DNA from: Methylopila jiangsuensis | GTDB lineage: Bacteria; Pseudomonadota; Alphaproteobacteria; Rhizobiales; Methylopilaceae | Reading direction: 5' to 3' | Length of the DNA: 64,000 nucleotides | Assembly (NCBI RefSeq): GCF_027922305.1 | Contig: NZ_BSFK01000005.1 | Coordinates: forward strand, 806,001 to 870,000 | In this document: positions 18,510 through 31,885 of the stretch, piece by piece | Layout of the letters: the number at the start of each line of letters is the position of its first letter | How positions within the stretch are numbered: the first letter of the stretch is position 1 | The notes under the pieces: generated by a model | What the model was told of the DNA's origin: nothing | Seen by the model: only the letters and a program-made list of their open reading frames with translations | Database searches by the model: none | Program-made: the position numbers and the translations under genes

Positions 18510-20402
18510 ATGCTGCAAGTTCTCCGCAAAGGCGCCGCCGGCTGGGTCGCCAAGATCTTCCTTGGCGTTCTCGTGCTGAGCTTCGCGGTCTGGGGCGTGG
18601 CGGACGTGTTTCGCACCGGAGGCTCCGCCAATGTGGCGGCGTCGGTGGGCGAGCAGCAGATTCCGCTGGAGACCTTCCGCCGCGCCTATCAGGGCGAACT
18701 GCGCCGCCTGAGCGAGGAGGCCAAGCGGCCGATCACGCCGGAGATCGCGCGCATGGCGGGCCTCGGCGACCGGGTGCTGAACAACCTCATCAACGAGGCC
18801 GCGCTCGACGAGAGCGTGCGGGCCTTCAAGCTCTCGGTGTCGGACGACGAGGTGGCGCGCGAGATCACCACCGATCCGATCTTCCGCGGCCTCACGGGAA
18901 GCTTCGACCGCGCCCGCTTCACCTCCATCCTCAACGACAACAACCTGCGCGAACAGGATTACGTGATGCTGCAGCGCGGCTTCACCGCCCGCCGCCAGAT
19001 CACCGACGCGCTGACGGACGGCGTGCAGGCGCCGGCGGTGCTGCGCGAGGCGCTGCACGCCTATGAATCCGAAAGCCGCACCCTGTCCTACGTCACGCTG
19101 CCGCTGGAGGCGCCCGCCGCCGTGCCGGCGCCGTCGGACTCGACGCTGAAGAACTTATTCGAGGACAAGAAGGCGAGCTTCGCCGCGCCCGAGTATCGCA
19201 AGCTCGCCACGCTGACGCTGGACGCGGCGGCCATCGCCGCCGACAAGCAGGTCCCCGAGGCGGAGCTGCGCGCCTATTACGACCAGAACCGTCCCCGCTA
19301 CGTGACGGCGGAGAAGCGCTCCATCGAGCAGATCGCCTATCCCTCGCTCGCGGAGGCCAAGGCGGCGTCCGACCGCATCAAGGCCGGCGGCCTGTTCGAG
19401 CAGGAGATGATCGCCCGCAAGATCAGCCCGCAGGACGCCTTCCTCGGCGATCTGACCAAGGCGCAGGTGTTCGACAAGAAGATCGCGGAGGTCGCGTTCG
19501 CGCTGCAGCCGAACACGGTGAGCGAGCCGGTGGAAGGCGCCTACGCCACGGTCCTGCTGCGCGTCACCGGCGTGCAGCAGGAGCAGGTGCGGCGCTTCGA
19601 GGACGTGCGCGGCGACATCCGCAGGGCGATCGCCGAAGCGCAGGCCAAGGACGAGCTGCGCGCCCGCCATGACGCCATCGACGAGGCCCGGCTCGGCGGC
19701 CAGACGCTGGCCGAAATCGCCAAGGCCCAGAAGCTGACGCTGCGCACCATCGACGCCGTGGACGCCAACGGTCTCGATCGCGCCGGCCAGCCGGTGACCG
19801 GTCTCGCCACCCAGGCCGACGTGCTGAAGGCCGCGTTCGAGGCCCAGGCCGGCTCCGAGAACCCCGCCGTCGCCATGGGCGAAGCCTATGTCTGGTACGA
19901 CGTGCTGGAGGTCTCGCCCGCCCGCGAGCGGACGTTCGAGGAGGCGAAGCCGCTCGTGGAGACCCGCTGGCGCGCGGAGGAGACCCGCAAGCGCCTCGTG
20001 GCCCGCGCCGACCAGATCGTCGCCGATCTCAAGGGCGGCAAGACGCTGGAGCAGGCGGCGCAGGCTCACAAGCTCGAGGTCGACCAGACCGAGACCACCC
20101 GTCTCGGCGGCGCGCCGGCCGTGACCCAGGATCAGGCCGCCGCGATCTTCCAGACCCCGGTGGACGGCTTCGGCAAGACGCCGCCCGGCGCGGACGGCTC
20201 CCGGCTCGTCTACAAGGTGACCGCCGAGAACACCCGCCCGTTCGATCCCAAGGCCGCGGACACCACCGGCCAGGCGGCGAAAATCGCGGAAGGGCTCGGC
20301 GGCGACGTCGTAACCTCCTTCGTGCGCCGGCTGCGCGACGACCTCGGCGCGCGCATCGACCAGGGCGCGGTGGCGCGCGTGGTCGGCGCCGGCGAAGGCT
20401 GA
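18510..20402 (+). CDS. ppiD: Membrane-anchored periplasmic folding factor, PpiD family
   Basis: A 630-residue chaperone/peptidyl-prolyl isomerase anchored by one N-terminal transmembrane helix (residues about 13-32, IFLGVLVLSFAVWGVADVF). It is followed by a SurA-N-like region (about 40-200) and a parvulin-like domain (about 250-370). It assists outer-membrane and secreted proteins as they leave the Sec channel, which fits the nearby secG. trpE follows by 33 bases and may be co-transcribed. Confidence 0.93.
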   Translation: MLQVLRKGAAGWVAKIFLGVLVLSFAVWGVADVFRTGGSANVAASVGEQQIPLETFRRAYQGELRRLSEEAKRPITPEIARMAGLGDRVLNNLINEAALDESVRAFKLSVSDDEVAREITTDPIFRGLTGSFDRARFTSILNDNNLREQDYVMLQRGFTARRQITDALTDGVQAPAVLREALHAYESESRTLSYVTLPLEAPAAVPAPSDSTLKNLFEDKKASFAAPEYRKLATLTLDAAAIAADKQVPEAELRAYYDQNRPRYVTAEKRSIEQIAYPSLAEAKAASDRIKAGGLFEQEMIARKISPQDAFLGDLTKAQVFDKKIAEVAFALQPNTVSEPVEGAYATVLLRVTGVQQEQVRRFEDVRGDIRRAIAEAQAKDELRARHDAIDEARLGGQTLAEIAKAQKLTLRTIDAVDANGLDRAGQPVTGLATQADVLKAAFEAQAGSENPAVAMGEAYVWYDVLEVSPARERTFEEAKPLVETRWRAEETRKRLVARADQIVADLKGGKTLEQAAQAHKLEVDQTETTRLGGAPAVTQDQAAAIFQTPVDGFGKTPPGADGSRLVYKVTAENTRPFDPKAADTTGQAAKIAEGLGGDVVTSFVRRLRDDLGARIDQGAVARVVGAGEG

Positions 20403-20435
20403 TCCCACACCCGAAGCGCCCCGGAACCTCGTCCG

Positions 20436-21953
<1,518 letters not shown>

Positions 21954-21978
21954 CGCGAGACGGGCGACCTCAAACGAA

Positions 21979-22002
21979 ACGGGCGCCCCGGAGGGCGCCC
22001 GT
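21979..22002. terminator. GC hairpin between convergent trpE and lipoprotein genes
   Basis: A perfect 10-bp stem ACGGGCGCCC/GGGCGCCCGT with a 4-base loop, 25 bases past the trpE stop. There is no T-run, so it is a probable but not certain intrinsic terminator serving either strand. Confidence 0.55.
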
Positions 22003-22026
22003 CGGAAGGCCGGAACGTCGTTCCGC

Positions 22027-22308
22027 TCAGTACCGGCAGGGAACGCGGTAGCGCTCGCCGTAGCGGTTGGTGGCGTAGCAGCGGCGCGGGCCGCGGGTGT
22101 TCGAACCGACCACCGCGCCGGCGCCGGCGCCGACCACGCCGCCGACCAGCGCGCCGCCGGCCTTGCCGGTGGCGAGGCCGCCAATGGCGGCGCCGGTGCC
22201 CGCGCCGATCAGGGCGCCCGAAAGCGTGCGTTCGTTGCGGGTTTCGCCGCAGGCGGCCAGGCCGAGGCCGAGACCGGCGATCAGAGTGAGAGTGGCGAAC
22301 TTCTTCAT
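22027..22308 (-). CDS. Glycine-zipper outer-membrane lipoprotein
   Basis: A 93-residue lipoprotein: a signal peptide from MKKFATLTLIAG with lipobox LAAC at residues 17-20, then repeated small-residue motifs (GALIGAGTGAAIGGLATG and GALVGGVVGAGAGAVVG) typical of glycine zippers, and a Tyr/Arg-rich end. I use the ATG at 22308, which begins the signal peptide; an upstream start at 22332 would put eight extra residues before it. SlyB/OsmB-like structural or membrane-modulating role by family; not specific. Confidence 0.85.
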   Translation of the reverse strand: MKKFATLTLIAGLGLGLAACGETRNERTLSGALIGAGTGAAIGGLATGKAGGALVGGVVGAGAGAVVGSNTRGPRRCYATNRYGERYRVPCRY

Positions 22309-22410
22309 GGGCGTCCAGGCTCCCGTTACCAATACGGCTTCATTTAGGCGGAAGGTCAGCCTCGGCTAGAGGGACTTCCGCGCTCGCCGGCGCGCGCGAG
22401 GCAACTTTCG

Positions 22411-24048
22411 TCAGCCCGCCTTCGCCATGCGAAGCGGTCCCACATACGGCGACGGCGGGCCCTCGTCCACCGAAGGGGCCTTCTCGCTCGCCGGATGCAT
22501 GGCGTCGGCGAGCTGCAGGAAGGACGCGGCCGGGAGCGGCGGGGCGAACACGTAGCCCTGAGCCACCCGCACGCCCTTCTGGCGCAGGTACTGCAACTGT
22601 TCGAAGGTCTCGACGCCCTCGGCGATCAGCTCCAGCCGCATGTCGGCCGCGAGCTTCACCATGCTGTCCACGATCGCGACCGAGTAGCGCTCCGTGCCGA
22701 TGGCGTCGACGAACATCTTGTCCATCTTCATGACGTCGACGCCCAGCTTGAGCAGGTAGGACAGGCCGCCGTGGCCGGTGCCCACGTCGTCGAGCGCGAC
22801 CCGGGCGCCCAGATGCTGCAGCCGGGAGATCACGACGCGCGCGCGGGCGATGTTCTGCAGCGGCTGCCGCTCGGTGACCTCGAACATGAGCTGGCTCATG
22901 CGGATGGGCGAACCGGCGAAGATGCGCTGCACGTCGTCGACGATGTCGAGATTGTCGAAATGGCCGGCGACCAGATTGAAGCCGAGCTCCAGATGCGGCA
23001 GGCGCCCGTAAAGCGCGCCGAGGTCGTCGCGCGCCCTGGCCATCACGGCGAGCGTCATGGGGTAGATCTCGCCGCTCGCCTCGGCCAGCGCGATGAAGCG
23101 GCCCGGCGGCAGGATGACGCCCTTCCGCCGCCAGCGCACCAGCGCCTCGCAGCCGATCAGCTTGCCGGACACGATGTCGATCACCGGCTGGTAATAGGGC
23201 TCGAACTCGCCGCGCCGGATGCCGTCCGCGATCTCGCGCACCGGCCCCCCGCCGCGGAAGGTCACCATGGCGTAGATCAGCGCGAACAGCAGGCCGAGGA
23301 CGAAGCCGCCGATGTTGGCGTAGACGAACAGCACCCAGTTCGCCGCGATCAGCGCCGATCCCGGCGCGACCACGTCGACGCTGAGAGGGTAGCGCTCGGA
23401 GAAGGCGGTCGAGGACAGAGACCGGATGAACAGCGACGTGGAGCGCGCGCCGTTCGGGTCGCCGATGCGCTCGATCAGCACTCCGCCGTTCGGCACGCTG
23501 ATGCGCATCATGAAATTGGCGGAAACGATGCTGCGCAGCACGGACGGCGAGAGCCTGTCCGCCGACACAACGGCGCGGTAGCCGCCGCCGCCGATGGAGG
23601 CCCGCCAGGTGACCGCGAGGGCGGTCGCGCCCGAGGTGGCCTCCTGGACCGCCGCCACCGTCACGTCCGGCGCGAAGGCGTCATGTTCGGGCGACAGCCG
23701 CCGCAGTGGCCGCACCGTGCCGAAGGCCGAGCACGCCGGCGCGTCGTCCGGACCGATGACCGCGATGTCCGCGGCCCAGCCGGCGCGAAAGGCGGCGTCC
23801 TTGAGCGCGTCGATCCGGACCGGATCGCAGGACGGCGCGCCCCTGGCCGCCACGTCGACCAGCGTCTCCACGATGCTGTCGAGACGGTGCTCGACGATGG
23901 CGAGCACGTCCCGGGACAGCCCGTCGGTCTCGTTCTGCGCGGCCGTGACGAGATTCGCGGCGAGCAGGACGTTGAGCGTCAGAACCGGCGCCGCGATCAG
24001 CGCGAAGCCAACCCCCAGCGCCCGTTTCCACGATGTGACGTCCTGCAA
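22411..24048 (-). CDS. Membrane CSS-motif EAL-domain c-di-GMP phosphodiesterase
   Basis: A 545-residue inner-membrane enzyme. A transmembrane helix (about residues 10-32) and a second (about 240-262) enclose a periplasmic sensor with cysteines in PSCDP and PACSAFG, matching CSS-motif sensors whose disulfide state controls activity. The cytoplasmic EAL domain (about 270-525) keeps CEALVRW, FEVTERQPL, DDVGTGHGGL, MKMDKMFVD and IAEGVE, so it should hydrolyse c-di-GMP. There is no GGDEF domain. Confidence 0.9.
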   Translation of the reverse strand: MQDVTSWKRALGVGFALIAAPVLTLNVLLAANLVTAAQNETDGLSRDVLAIVEHRLDSIVETLVDVAARGAPSCDPVRIDALKDAAFRAGWAADIAVIGPDDAPACSAFGTVRPLRRLSPEHDAFAPDVTVAAVQEATSGATALAVTWRASIGGGGYRAVVSADRLSPSVLRSIVSANFMMRISVPNGGVLIERIGDPNGARSTSLFIRSLSSTAFSERYPLSVDVVAPGSALIAANWVLFVYANIGGFVLGLLFALIYAMVTFRGGGPVREIADGIRRGEFEPYYQPVIDIVSGKLIGCEALVRWRRKGVILPPGRFIALAEASGEIYPMTLAVMARARDDLGALYGRLPHLELGFNLVAGHFDNLDIVDDVQRIFAGSPIRMSQLMFEVTERQPLQNIARARVVISRLQHLGARVALDDVGTGHGGLSYLLKLGVDVMKMDKMFVDAIGTERYSVAIVDSMVKLAADMRLELIAEGVETFEQLQYLRQKGVRVAQGYVFAPPLPAASFLQLADAMHPASEKAPSVDEGPPSPYVGPLRMAKAG

Positions 24049-24131
24049 CGCAGAAACCCTCTCCCGCGAAGCGCGCTCCGATGCCCACGCGCCTCCGGGC
24101 CCATTATCTCCGTGTCGCGCTTAACGCGCCG

Positions 24132-26438
<2,307 letters not shown>

Positions 26439-26609
26439 TCGCGGTCCCTCCCGGGGGCAACGGCTCTACGTCGTTCGTATGGTGCGGCGTTTGCGCACGG
26501 ATTAAGCGTTTGCCTAGGGTGATTTTCAGGAAAATTCAACGACAGCAAGGCGACGGACGCCCGTCCCGCGCTTATTTCCGCTCATCCGGCGCTCAACTTC
26601 ACCGGCGCG

Positions 26610-27350
26610 TCAGCCGCGCCAGTGCTCGGCGATCCACGGCGTCGGGCGCACATGCTTGTAGAGCTTCTTCAGGCCCCTGGCCGGCCAGCGGCCGTCGCGG
26701 GCGTCGTCGGGGTTGGGCTGGCCGGTGAAGCACACCACCCGCGCGTCCGCCGGCAGCTCCACCGGCTTCACGAAGTTCAGCGGCCAGCGCGGCATCAGCG
26801 TGTGCTTGAAGCTGACGCACCACGGCGCGGGCCAGTAGGTCTTCGGGCCGATCATGCGGGAAATGTAGGTCTGGCTGTTGGGATAGGCGTTCACCACCGC
26901 GGCGGGATCGCGCATCAGCCGGTCGTAGATCTCCACATGAGAGCCCACGTCGAAGCGGTAGACCGAAGTGTTGCCGATGTCCTTGCCCTTCTGGGTCCAG
27001 TTCTCGGCCACCACGAAGTCCGCCTCCGGCGCGTAGTCGAAGAAGCCGTCCATGTCGCCGGTGATGACCACGTCGAGGTCGATGAACAGGGCGCGGTCGG
27101 TCAGCCCCTCCAGCGACTTCGCCCACAGCGAGACCTTGCGCCACGGCTTCCACATGTGCGTCGGCGGCAGGTCGATGGGCGGCAGAGGGTGGCACTCCAC
27201 CTCCGGGCGCACGCCGGCGGGATCGTCGGTGTAGCAGACGAGCCGCATGGGGCGCCGGGTGTTGCGCGCGATCATGCCATAGAGCGTGTTGACGTATTCC
27301 GACCCGTAGAGCGCGCCCCAGCGGATGCAGATGAAGGTCTGGGTCGTCAT
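26610..27350 (-). CDS. Glycosyltransferase-like protein (GT8-type DxD)
   Basis: A 246-residue protein beginning TFICIRWGALYGSEYVN, with a metal-binding DxD-type motif in FIDLDVVITGDMDGFF near residue 97, followed by a TQKGKDIGNTSVYRF segment. This pattern is typical of GT-A glycosyltransferase relatives encoded near envelope genes in Hyphomicrobiales. There is no signal peptide or membrane helix. Donor and acceptor are unknown. It is divergent from the large unknown envelope gene; the 170 bases upstream of maeB hold no feature. Confidence 0.7.
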   Translation of the reverse strand: MTTQTFICIRWGALYGSEYVNTLYGMIARNTRRPMRLVCYTDDPAGVRPEVECHPLPPIDLPPTHMWKPWRKVSLWAKSLEGLTDRALFIDLDVVITGDMDGFFDYAPEADFVVAENWTQKGKDIGNTSVYRFDVGSHVEIYDRLMRDPAAVVNAYPNSQTYISRMIGPKTYWPAPWCVSFKHTLMPRWPLNFVKPVELPADARVVCFTGQPNPDDARDGRWPARGLKKLYKHVRPTPWIAEHWRG

Positions 27351-27522
27351 GGAGCCTCGGACGGGGGATCGAGCGCGGGATCGTGAGGCGGCGCACCATG
27401 CCGTCGAACGCCTGCGTCATCAACCCGCCGTCAGGACGGATCGATCCGCGCCGCTCGCTCGTTCACCATGGCGCGCGCCCTCGTCGCCGGCGAATCGAAA
27501 CCATCGGGAGTCCGCCTCCGTC

Positions 27523-29496
27523 ATGAAGCGAAGCCTCGTCATCGCCGCCGGCGTCGTCGCCGGCCTCGCGCTCGTCGGCGTCGCCGCCCTGCCCCGCCTG
27601 GTCGACGGTTACGCCGAGCGGCAGGTGGACAAGGCGCTGAACGACATCCGCGTGCGCAGCACGGCGGTGGCGAACCGCGGCGCGGTCACCGTCGACCTGG
27701 GCTCGCGCACGGTGTTCGTGAACGGGATCACGGTGGAGACGCCGGGCGACGCCGGCGCCAGGGTCAGCATCGACCGGCTCGCGATCGTGCGGCCCACCTC
27801 GCTCGACGAGCGCGTGGCGGCGGAGCTGGTGCGGTTCGAGAACCTCGTCATCGCCATCGGCAACGAGACCGTGCGCGTGCCGGCGATCGAGGTGCGGAAC
27901 TATTCCGGCCCGGCGCAGGGGCTGGTGAGCGCGCCGGGCGGCGGCGACGCCACCCGCACCCAGGCCGACATCGCGGCCGGCGTCTCCGCCGCCGGCGCTT
28001 CGGCGCCGCTGATCGAGATGACCAACGCCCGTATCGGCGTCAAGCGCCAGCTCACTGGCCTCGCCTTCGAGCGCACGGACAGCGGCGTGGTGAGCCGCGC
28101 CACGGCGGATAAGCTCACAGTGGAGGTTCCCGCCCGGCGCAGCGTCGCCAAGGGGGTTCAGGTTTCGACGGGCCGCCAGACCTTCCACGGCGTCAGCCTG
28201 CCCGCCGTGCTGCGGTTCCTCGCCGGCGACGGCGCCGGCCAGCGCGAGCCGGCGATCGACCGGGCGGTGATCGAGCAGGTGGCCGTCACGGCCCCGACGA
28301 AGGTCGGCGGCGACGTGAGCGCCGGCGCCGGTCGGCTGGAGCTGGAGAAGATCAGCATCCGCGCTCTGCTGCACCCGGCCGCGACGCTGGAGCTGGCGCA
28401 GGACAAGGCCCAGCGCGGCGAACCGCTGACGCCGGCCGAGACGCGGCAGCAGGTTCTGTTCCTCACCGACAGCCTGCGGGCGGCGGCCTTCGGCCGGGTG
28501 GCCGCCTTCGACGCGGTGCTTGAGGCCTCGCCGCCGGGTCAGGACCGGGTCTCCGGCTCCGCCGCCCTGATCGAGCTTGCGGGCTACGCCGACGGCGCCC
28601 TGCAGCGCGTCAGCCTGCGGGGGGCGCGGGCGCAGGAGGACGATCGCAGCGCCGGCTTCGACGAGGCCAATCTGGAGCGCATCGACGCCGGCGGGCTGCT
28701 CGCCTACGCCGAGCGCATCGGCCGCGACGAGATCCTGCTGACGACCACGCCGCTGCCCGAGGACATGCTGAAGCTGTTTCCGCGGCTCGGCCGCGCCAAC
28801 CTGACCAACGGCGCCTGGGCCGAAGGCGACTGGGCGCTCAAGGTCGGCGAGATCCGCAGCGGCGCGCGGGGCGACGCGGAGGAGCTGCCGAACCGCGCCG
28901 GCGTCAGGGTGACGAACCTCACCATGCCCGCGCCGCAGGACCGCTGGTACTCGCCCTATCTCAAAGACGCCGGCGTCGAGCGCCTGAACCTCACCTTCCG
29001 CATGGTGGCCTCGCTGGACCCGGGCTCGCAGGTGCTGACGCTGGAAGGGCTCGACTACAGCGATCCCGAGATCGCCGACGTGCATGTGGAGGGCACGCTC
29101 GCCAACGTGGACCCGGCGCTCGCGATCGAGCGGGGCGGCGCGTTCGTGGACAAGCTCTCCCGCGTGGCGCTGCGCCCGATCGCGCTGCGGGTGGTGGACC
29201 ATGGCGGCGTGGCCGCCGCCTTCGCCGCCGGCGCCAAGGCGCGGGGCTCCACGCTGGAGGCGTTCCGCGAGAGCTTCACCCAGGACGCTGAGGCGCGCCT
29301 CACCGCGGTGCTCGGCCCGTCCGCCCAGGCCTCCGCCACCGCGCTCGGCCTGTTCCTGCGCGGCGGCGGCAAGCTGGAGGCCACCATCCTCCCGCGCGCC
29401 GACGCCACGCTGCTCAACCTGATCCAGCTGGCTCGGCTCGGCCCCGAAGGCGTGGCGCAGGCGCTCGACGTCACCATCACCAGCCGCACCAACTGA
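27523..29496 (+). CDS. Large envelope protein of unknown function (AsmA-like?)
   Basis: A 657-residue protein with one N-terminal membrane helix or uncleaved signal (residues about 4-25, SLVIAAGVVAGLALVGVAAL), the rest predicted periplasmic. The body is rich in beta-prone, alternating hydrophobic segments such as VTVDLGSRTVFVNGITVETP, loosely like AsmA/DUF748-type inner-membrane-anchored proteins, but I recognise no specific family motif. The frame opens at 27325, but the ATG at 27523 directly begins the signal-like segment. The neighbouring Mla-type operon makes an envelope role plausible, not demonstrated. Confidence 0.7.
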   Translation: MKRSLVIAAGVVAGLALVGVAALPRLVDGYAERQVDKALNDIRVRSTAVANRGAVTVDLGSRTVFVNGITVETPGDAGARVSIDRLAIVRPTSLDERVAAELVRFENLVIAIGNETVRVPAIEVRNYSGPAQGLVSAPGGGDATRTQADIAAGVSAAGASAPLIEMTNARIGVKRQLTGLAFERTDSGVVSRATADKLTVEVPARRSVAKGVQVSTGRQTFHGVSLPAVLRFLAGDGAGQREPAIDRAVIEQVAVTAPTKVGGDVSAGAGRLELEKISIRALLHPAATLELAQDKAQRGEPLTPAETRQQVLFLTDSLRAAAFGRVAAFDAVLEASPPGQDRVSGSAALIELAGYADGALQRVSLRGARAQEDDRSAGFDEANLERIDAGGLLAYAERIGRDEILLTTTPLPEDMLKLFPRLGRANLTNGAWAEGDWALKVGEIRSGARGDAEELPNRAGVRVTNLTMPAPQDRWYSPYLKDAGVERLNLTFRMVASLDPGSQVLTLEGLDYSDPEIADVHVEGTLANVDPALAIERGGAFVDKLSRVALRPIALRVVDHGGVAAAFAAGAKARGSTLEAFRESFTQDAEARLTAVLGPSAQASATALGLFLRGGGKLEATILPRADATLLNLIQLARLGPEGVAQALDVTITSRTN

Positions 29497-29636
29497 GCCG
29501 ACGGCGCGTCAACGTTCTCCGGGCGCAAAACGGCGGTGAAGCCTCCGGAATTCCTCAAGACAGGCTCTCACGCGCCCCGACAGGACGAAGCCGGCTCCGC
29601 GACCGGCCTTTGTCCCGTGCGCGGATCGGCGCGGCG

Positions 29637-30287
29637 TCAGACGCGCTGGCCGGTCCAGGTCACAAGGCCGGTGAGGACGCGCTTCAGCGCCTGATCCAGC
29701 GCCTGGGTCGCGGAGGGGCCATCCACCGCGCCCGCCAGCGGCTGGCGGGCCTGGAACACCTCGCCGGCGACGATCTTGCCGGTCTTGTCGTTGGTGATCT
29801 TGGCGGTCAGCTCCACCACCGCCTCGCTGGCGGCGGCGTCGATCTGGAACGCGCGCACCTCCGTGACGAGCTGGTAGTCCACCGCGAGCCGGTCGCCCGG
29901 GCGGCCGACGCTGCGCAGCCACGCGGCGTTTTCATACGACTCGATCATGCGGGCCTGCAGCAGCTTCGGCAGCCGGTCCGACCACTGCGACTTGGGCAGG
30001 TAGGTCACCTGCCCGCCGTTGGGCTTCACCACGATGCGCTGGCCGTCGATCACCGCCACCGCCACCGGCTCGGCGACCACCAGCACGCCGCGCCGGGCGC
30101 CGCCGCGCGGCAGGTCCGAGGGCGCGGTCAGATCGTAGGTCGCGTCCGGCGAGCCGGCGATCAGACTGGAGCAGGCCGAAAGCTGGAGGCCGAGCGCGAC
30201 CGCCGCCGCGGCGGGGAGAACGGTCCTGAACGTCAAGCGGGTCAAGGCTTTCTCCGGGCTCGAAGGAAACGGGACGGCGCGGATCAT
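29637..30287 (-). CDS. ABC transport auxiliary lipoprotein (PqiC-like)
   Basis: A 216-residue lipoprotein. Its signal region ends in the lipobox LSAC (residues 36-39), preceded by about 20 charged residues, so the real start may lie a little downstream. The domain fits the ABC_trans_aux/PqiC family: YDLTAPSDLP after the lipidated Cys, then LVVAEPVAV and SQWSDRLPKLLQARMIESYEN. Such outer-membrane lipoproteins partner MCE proteins in lipid transport. It overlaps the MCE gene by four bases and is last in the operon. Confidence 0.85.
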   Translation of the reverse strand: MIRAVPFPSSPEKALTRLTFRTVLPAAAAVALGLQLSACSSLIAGSPDATYDLTAPSDLPRGGARRGVLVVAEPVAVAVIDGQRIVVKPNGGQVTYLPKSQWSDRLPKLLQARMIESYENAAWLRSVGRPGDRLAVDYQLVTEVRAFQIDAAASEAVVELTAKITNDKTGKIVAGEVFQARQPLAGAVDGPSATQALDQALKRVLTGLVTWTGQRV

Positions 30288-31864
30288 CGGCCGCGATACT
30301 CGGGCACGCCGCCGGAGCCGCCGAACAGGAACTGGCGCGGGTTGCGCTCGAGGCTGCGGAGCACGCGCTCCAGCTCGCCCAGCGTACGGCGGCCGTCGGC
30401 GGCGAAGCCCTGCAGGTCACGCACGCCGGAGCTCGACAGCTTGTTGACGCTCGCCGAGATGTCCGCGGTGCGGCCGTCGAGCTTCAGCGCGAGCTGGCGG
30501 ATCGCCTCCGAGGTCTTCTGGAAGTCGGCGATCGCGCCCTGGGTCTGGTCGGAGCCGACCACCCGCTGGGCGTCGGCGATCACGGCGTCGAGCCGGTCGG
30601 CGGTGCCGGTCAGGCGGCCGGAGATCTGCCTGGCGTCCGCCATGATCTGGTCGACCGTCTGGGAGTTGCGGCCGAGCGCGGCCGTGAAGGCGCCCACATT
30701 GTCCACCGCCGCGCGCACCTTCTCGCCGTCGATCGCGGACAGGATGCGGTCGGCGCTCGCCACCGTGCGGTTGATGGTCTGGGCGTCGATCGACGTGGCG
30801 AGGCCGGTGAAGCCGTCCACGGCGCGGTTGATCTTGTCGGCGTCGATCGCGGCGATGGCGCGGTCGGCGTTGCGGGCGGCGCTCTCCACCGAATTCAGCG
30901 TGTTGGTCACCTTGTTCGGGTCGATGGAGTCGAGGATCGCCGCGAAGCGGTCCACCGAGGCCGAGACCTTGGCGGAGTCGATGGACGTGATCATGGTCTG
31001 CACGCCGGCCAGAATGCCGTCGACGCGGGTTCCGGACTTGCGCAGCTCCTCCGCCAGCGCCGCCACGTCGCCCAGCGCCTTCTGCACCTGCGGCGCGCCG
31101 TCCTTCAGCGCCTGCGAGAAGGCGACCACGTTGGACATGGTGGCGTCCACCTTGTTCACGTCCACCGCGCGCACGAGGTTCTGCACGTCGGTGACGAGCG
31201 GCACGAGGTTCTCGGCCAGCGCGCCGATCTGCCGGGCCGCGACGCCGGTGTTCTGCATGAAGCTCTTGAGATCGTCGGAGTTGGCCGCGAGCGCCGCGGT
31301 GAACTGCTCCACGTTCTGCAGCGAGCGCTCCACCGAGCCGCGGCTGTTGCCGATCAGGCCCTGAATGTCGGCGAAGGTGATCTGCGCCTTCTCCAGCACC
31401 GAGCGCGTGCCCTCCAGAATGTCCTGGAACGCGGAAGGCTCGGCCACGATCACCGGGGCGTTGTTGGGGTCGCCCGAGGTGGTCGTCACCTTCGGCAGCG
31501 GTTCGGCGGACTGGGAGCCGCCCGTGAGCTGCACCACGGAGCCGCCCGTGAGGCCGGTGATCTCCAGCCGCGCCTTGGTGTCCTTGCGGATCGGGGTGTT
31601 GGTGAACACCTCGATCCGGGCCACCACCTTGCCGGGGTCCTGCGGATCGAAGTTCAGGTTGGTGACGTCGCCGACGCGGATGCCGTTGAACAGCACCCCG
31701 GAGCCGGGCGTCAGGCCCGACACCGCGCCCTGGAACTGCACGCGGTAGATGGCGCGCGTGCGCTCCTGGCCGGCGGAGGTGAACCACCACACGAACATCG
31801 CGGCGGCGGCCAGCACCAGCAGCGTGAAGGCGCCGACGAGGGCATGATTGGCGCGGGTCTCCAT
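30284..31864 (-). CDS. MCE/MlaD-family lipid-transport protein with helical repeat tail
   Basis: A 526-residue membrane-anchored periplasmic protein. It has a transmembrane helix at residues 8-28, an MCE domain at about 38-118 (YRVQFQGAVSGLTPGSGVLFNG, GLTGGSVVQLTGG) and a long alpha-helical tail. The tail holds a 19-residue repeat beginning Ile-Asp-x-x-Lys-Val/Ile (starts at 295, 314, 340, 359, 378). MCE proteins form rings or tubes that carry phospholipid between membranes, and such tails build the needle. It is the third gene of STAS-permease, ATPase, MCE, lipoprotein; the E. coli MlaD is only 183 residues. Confidence 0.92.
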   Translation of the reverse strand: METRANHALVGAFTLLVLAAAAMFVWWFTSAGQERTRAIYRVQFQGAVSGLTPGSGVLFNGIRVGDVTNLNFDPQDPGKVVARIEVFTNTPIRKDTKARLEITGLTGGSVVQLTGGSQSAEPLPKVTTTSGDPNNAPVIVAEPSAFQDILEGTRSVLEKAQITFADIQGLIGNSRGSVERSLQNVEQFTAALAANSDDLKSFMQNTGVAARQIGALAENLVPLVTDVQNLVRAVDVNKVDATMSNVVAFSQALKDGAPQVQKALGDVAALAEELRKSGTRVDGILAGVQTMITSIDSAKVSASVDRFAAILDSIDPNKVTNTLNSVESAARNADRAIAAIDADKINRAVDGFTGLATSIDAQTINRTVASADRILSAIDGEKVRAAVDNVGAFTAALGRNSQTVDQIMADARQISGRLTGTADRLDAVIADAQRVVGSDQTQGAIADFQKTSEAIRQLALKLDGRTADISASVNKLSSSGVRDLQGFAADGRRTLGELERVLRSLERNPRQFLFGGSGGVPEYRGR

Positions 31865-31885
31865 GGGTCCGTCTCCTCCCGCGCG

